A DNA stretch of 64,000 nucleotides from JANNRR01 sp031401675. Lineage in GTDB: Bacteria > Pseudomonadota > Alphaproteobacteria > Rhodobacterales > Rhodobacteraceae. Shown here piece by piece: positions 61,166-64,000 of this stretch. The translations under genes were made by a program, and so were the position numbers. Within the stretch, counting starts at the first letter, position 1, and the number at the start of each line of letters is the position of its first letter. A model generated the notes under the pieces. That model saw only the letters and a list, made by a program, of their open reading frames with translations, was not told the DNA's origin and searched no databases. The stretch covers positions 1-64,000 of the forward strand of contig JANNRR010000112.1 in NCBI GenBank assembly GCA_031401675.1, written 5' to 3'.

Positions 61166-62424
61166 GCCGAAACCCCTGGTTTTTCCGCCCGCCCGCCGAT
61201 GTCGCGCAACAGGTTCTCGGCAATCGGCCCCGACCGGCGCATTGCGGCTTCGCGGGCCAGCTGGCGGTTGACGACATCGTGGTTGAGATCAAGAAAGCTC
61301 AGTGGCGGCAGCGTGTCAGCCACCGCATCGGCCAGCATGCGCATCAGCGAGGCTTGCGTGATCGGTCGGCCACCCAGACCCGCCACAACGGTGTAGCCAT
61401 GCAGATGGATGCCAGATAGGGCCATCCGCACATCCGCCGAAACCACGCCACCCATGCCGACCGAAAAGCTTTTTTCCAGCACCACGACGCGCTTTGCGCC
61501 CTTCAGCGCCGCACGCACCGCCGCCAGCGGGAAAGGCCGATAGGACCGGATCGACAGGACGCCGATCTTTTCCCCCGCGTCGCGCAGCGCATCGACGGTT
61601 TCTTCCAGCGTACCCACGACCGACCCCAAGGCGACCACGATCGTCTCGGCATCCTCGATGCGGTAACCCCGCACCAGCCCACCGGCCTTGCGCCCGAACC
61701 CCGCCTCGAATTCGGCAGCGATTTCGGGGATCAACTCCAAGGCCATGGTCTGCTTGGCATGGGCCAGATAGCGCACTTCCATGAACGCCTCGGGGCCTAC
61801 CATCGCGCCGATGGACACCGGATCGGCGGGGTCCAGCACCTGACGCGGCTCGTAGGGTGGCAAAAACGCATCAACCTGCGCCTGCGAGGGGATATCCAGA
61901 CGTTCGTAGGCATGGGTCAGAATGAAGCCGTCCATGCAGACCATCACCGGCATCGACAATTCTTCGGCCAGCCGGAAGGCCTGGATATGCAGATCAACCG
62001 CCTCCTGGTTGCTTTCGGCGAACAGCTGCAGCCAGCCGCAATCGCGCTGGCTCATCGAATCCGAATGATCGTTCCAGATGTTGATCGGTGCGCCAATAGC
62101 GCGGTTGGCCACGGTCATAACGATGGGCAGGCCAAGGCCGCTGGCGTTGTAGATCGCTTCGACCATGAACAACAGGCCTTGGCTGGCGGTGGCAGTATAG
62201 GTCCGCGCGCCGGTCGCCGAGGAGCCGATGGCCACGCTCATCGCGGCGAACTCGCTTTCGACGTTCAGGAACTCGCAAGGCGACAGCGTGCCGCCCTTGA
62301 CCAGCGCCCCCAACCCTTCGACGATGTGGGTCTGCGGCGAGATCGGGTAGGCGCAGATCACCTCGGGCCGACAAAGCGCGACCGACTGCGCGACGGCCTG
62401 CGAGCCTTCCATCTGGCTGATCAT
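61162..62424 (-). CDS. porA: Pyruvate:acceptor oxidoreductase alpha subunit
   Basis: Protein of 420 aa. N-terminal EGSQAVAQSVALCRPEVICAYPISPQTHIVEGLG (domain I pyrimidine-binding) and ESEFAAMSVAIGSSATGARTYTATASQGLLFMVEAIYNASGLGLPIVMT are typical, as is the C-terminal domain II (KIGVLSIRSYRPFPLAAVRAAL, VVLEKSFSVGMGG). Pyruvate is favoured over 2-oxoglutarate by similarity to PorA, but substrate was not proven. Overlaps porG by 4 bp. Confidence 0.92.
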   Translation of the reverse strand: MISQMEGSQAVAQSVALCRPEVICAYPISPQTHIVEGLGALVKGGTLSPCEFLNVESEFAAMSVAIGSSATGARTYTATASQGLLFMVEAIYNASGLGLPIVMTVANRAIGAPINIWNDHSDSMSQRDCGWLQLFAESNQEAVDLHIQAFRLAEELSMPVMVCMDGFILTHAYERLDIPSQAQVDAFLPPYEPRQVLDPADPVSIGAMVGPEAFMEVRYLAHAKQTMALELIPEIAAEFEAGFGRKAGGLVRGYRIEDAETIVVALGSVVGTLEETVDALRDAGEKIGVLSIRSYRPFPLAAVRAALKGAKRVVVLEKSFSVGMGGVVSADVRMALSGIHLHGYTVVAGLGGRPITQASLMRMLADAVADTLPPLSFLDLNHDVVNRQLAREAAMRRSGPIAENLLRDIGGRAEKPGVSA

Positions 62425-62990
62425 TGCGTCTCCTTCGCGGCCAAAAGGTCATAGGCTTCGGTCGCGGCAGCAGCGTTGCGCTCGGCGACCTGCCCTTTGA
62501 ATTTGTCGTGAATGGCGTGGACGACGGCCTCAAGCGTGATGAGCCCGGTCAGGGCTGCAAAGCCGCCAAGAAGCACGGCATTCGGCAAGGGGCGGCCCAG
62601 ATGCTTCTGCGCGATCTCGGTGGCGGGCAGCGTGATCATCCGCCCGGCAGGCATTCGCGCGGCGACTTCGTCAAGGCCCAGGTCGCTGATGCTGCGGCCC
62701 GAGTTGATCAGGACATGGCCGGTCGGCACCAGCCCCTGGAATACATCGACCTGATGCAGAAGATGCGCGTCCTGGATGATCAGGACGTCAGGCGTGGAAA
62801 TCGGCTCTCGCGAGCGGATCGGCTTGTCGTCGATCCGGCAGAACGATACCACCGGCGCCCCGGTGCGTTCCGAGCCGAAGCTTGGAAACGCCTGAGCGTA
62901 CCGCCCCTGCTCGAAGGCCGCAATCGACAACATTTCGGCTGCCGTTACCACGCCCTGGCCGCCCCGACCGTGAATGCGCACCTGAAGCAT
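62421..62990 (-). CDS. porG: Pyruvate:acceptor oxidoreductase gamma subunit
   Basis: Protein of 189 aa: QVRIHGRGGQGVVTAAEMLSIAAFEQGRYAQAFPSFGSERTGAPVVSFCRI is the canonical gamma-subunit start; PNAVLLGGFAALTGLITLEAV follows. The subunit binds CoA. First of the four por genes; the small gene upstream ends 33 bp before it. Confidence 0.93.
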   Translation of the reverse strand: MLQVRIHGRGGQGVVTAAEMLSIAAFEQGRYAQAFPSFGSERTGAPVVSFCRIDDKPIRSREPISTPDVLIIQDAHLLHQVDVFQGLVPTGHVLINSGRSISDLGLDEVAARMPAGRMITLPATEIAQKHLGRPLPNAVLLGGFAALTGLITLEAVVHAIHDKFKGQVAERNAAAATEAYDLLAAKETQ

Positions 62991-63023
62991 AGAGGAGTCC
63001 CCCCTTTGTCTTGGGTCGCCAAC

Positions 63024-63386
63024 CTATTGTCTGGCTGCGACGCGGAGCACCGCCGCCAGTATCGCCAGATTGAGGGAGTGCGCCTCGCCCACGCCAATCG
63101 TTTCGTCATCGTCCCGCACGTCAGATCGACGCAAAGTGCAGCGCCACGCCCCGGCAGCGATTCGCGCCCGCCCGTGGATTGAAAAGTGCCAGCCGGGCAG
63201 TGCAGCAATCACCTGCGCCACGATGGCATCCGTCGAGGACGCGATATCGTCCGGAATCCGGCCAGCAGCTGCCGCACTTGGAAAGCTTGCGCGCAACGCT
63301 CTTGCAACGTTGGCAGGCAGATCGAGATCTGCGTCGCTCGCGGCTTCAACCCTTTTTGCAAGTTCCTCGAGATCTCTTTGTTGCAT
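63024..63386 (-). CDS. Small hypothetical protein upstream of por genes
   Basis: A 120-aa frame with ATG at 63386 and an AGGAAGGAAG ribosome site. It starts MQQRDLEELAKRVEAASDAD and has a beta-strand-like middle (ALPGWHFSIHGRARIAAGAWRCTLRRSD) ending in a helix (HSLNLAILAAVLRVAA). The layout resembles the small alpha-beta-alpha (phage ABA sandwich) family; this is a weak resemblance. It may be cotranscribed with por genes. Function unknown. Confidence 0.6.
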   Translation of the reverse strand: MQQRDLEELAKRVEAASDADLDLPANVARALRASFPSAAAAGRIPDDIASSTDAIVAQVIAALPGWHFSIHGRARIAAGAWRCTLRRSDVRDDDETIGVGEAHSLNLAILAAVLRVAARQ

Positions 63387-63576
63387 GTTCTTCCTTCCTT
63401 TCCTGCCCTCTCGGACTTGCACCACCGTGCGCTGCCCCGCGACCGGAAAGACCAGCCACCGATGTTCGCATCCTAACACGGCGGAATCGGGCGACCTTGA
63501 TCAGGGTCAAGGTTCGCGACTTCAAAACGCGGCAAGTTGATGTCCGATTTGACACGGATCTGGAGGGATCAGGGCT

Positions 63577-64000
63577 ATGCAGAATGCAGAAAAGCGGGTG
63601 ATGTGGTTCGAGGGCCTGTCACGGGGGGACGTGGCTCTGGTGGGTGGCAAGAACTCGTCACTTGGCGAGATGGTCCGGCAATTGGAGCCAAAGGGCATCA
63701 AGGTGCCGCCGGGATTTGCCACGACCGCCGAAGCATTCCGCGACTACCTGACCGCCAATGGTCTGGACGAGATGATTGCAGCGACATTGGCAAAGCTTGA
63801 GGCCGGCAAGATCTTGCTGCCCGAGGCCGGGACCTCGATCCGTCAGGCGATAAAGGCCGGCGAGTTCCCCGAACAGACCCGCAGCGAAATCGTCGCCGCC
63901 TTCCACGAGTTGGCCAGGCGAACCGGGTCGAAGGATCTTTCGGTCGCCGTGCGCTCCAGTGCCACCGCCGAGGACTTGCCGGACGCCAGCTTTGCCGGTC
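63577..64000 (+). CDS. ppsA: Phosphoenolpyruvate synthase, 5' part (cut by window edge)
   Basis: The first 141 codons are visible. VMWFEGLSRGDVALVGGKNSSLGEMVRQLEPKGIKVPPGFATTAEAFRDYL and VAVRSSATAEDLPDASFAG are diagnostic for the N-terminal ATP-binding domain of PEP synthase (VGGKNxSLGEM, AVRSSATAEDLP). It converts pyruvate and ATP to PEP, AMP and phosphate. ATG at 63577 follows GGAGGG. The gene is divergent from the por unit, with about 190 bp between the starts, so both may be coregulated. Confidence 0.95.
   Translation, partial: MQNAEKRVMWFEGLSRGDVALVGGKNSSLGEMVRQLEPKGIKVPPGFATTAEAFRDYLTANGLDEMIAATLAKLEAGKILLPEAGTSIRQAIKAGEFPEQTRSEIVAAFHELARRTGSKDLSVAVRSSATAEDLPDASFAG

Overview
The window looks like chromosomal DNA of a high-GC alphaproteobacterium, most probably a member of the Rhodobacterales (Paracoccaceae/Roseobacteraceae type). 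The reasons are the codon use, an mreB-mreC-mreD-mrdA-rodA block, RTX proteins without signal peptides, a leucine-rich leader in front of leuA, and characteristic GC-rich intergenic stem-loops. This is inferred from content only; there is no rRNA gene to confirm it.

Layout, left to right. 1-5153: type II secretion genes, with gspL (cut by the window edge) divergent from gspG-H-I-C-D. 5155-7507: a DUF4198 periplasmic protein and an AraM/EgsA-type glycerol-1-phosphate dehydrogenase. 7939-17020: a catabolic locus with a five-gene peptide/sugar-acid-type ABC importer, a LacI repressor, an intact enolase-superfamily dehydratase and a second enolase-like protein that has lost most catalytic residues. 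Two matching palindromes (GTATAWCGWTATATC) probably tie the locus together as LacI operators. 17502-19735: tRNA-Ala(CGC), a winged-helix/TPR regulator and a small protein. 19768-22314: a broken MmeI-like DNA methyltransferase gene whose middle is replaced by a two-gene restriction-modification cassette (C5 methyltransferase plus GIY-YIG nuclease). 22406-28791: glycine cleavage genes gcvT-gcvH-orf-gcvP behind a tandem glycine riboswitch that starts at the stop codon of a MATE exporter gene. 28925-45283: mostly housekeeping and single genes (gltX, nadE, a MORN-repeat protein, GSCFA/SGNH pair, RTX proteins, leuA with a leader peptide). 45410-49849: an ArsR remnant, a SRPBCC protein, a methyltransferase-monooxygenase-AraC cluster, an SDR, and a small XRE/DUF2975 pair. 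50004-51833: a beta-lactamase-fold/RTX gene interrupted by an amber codon exactly where the catalytic lysine should be. 51990-57760: cell-shape and elongasome genes. 57761-58520: a gene-free stretch made of a tandem 226-bp repeat. 58521-64000: a four-subunit pyruvate:acceptor oxidoreductase whose electron-transfer subunit is a GltD-like flavoprotein/ferredoxin, divergent from a PEP synthase gene (cut by the window edge).

How the genes may work together. The por and pps genes could convert acetyl-CoA plus CO2 to pyruvate and then to PEP, or run in the oxidative direction. The LacI locus would import and dehydrate a sugar acid. The gcv genes respond to glycine. The Mre/PBP2/RodA block drives lateral wall synthesis. 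The most interesting items are the restriction-modification replacement inside the methyltransferase gene, the amber codon in the SxxK motif, the intact/degenerate enolase pair with its operators, and the structured intergenic repeats. No CRISPR array, insertion sequence, integrase, rRNA operon or replication origin was seen.
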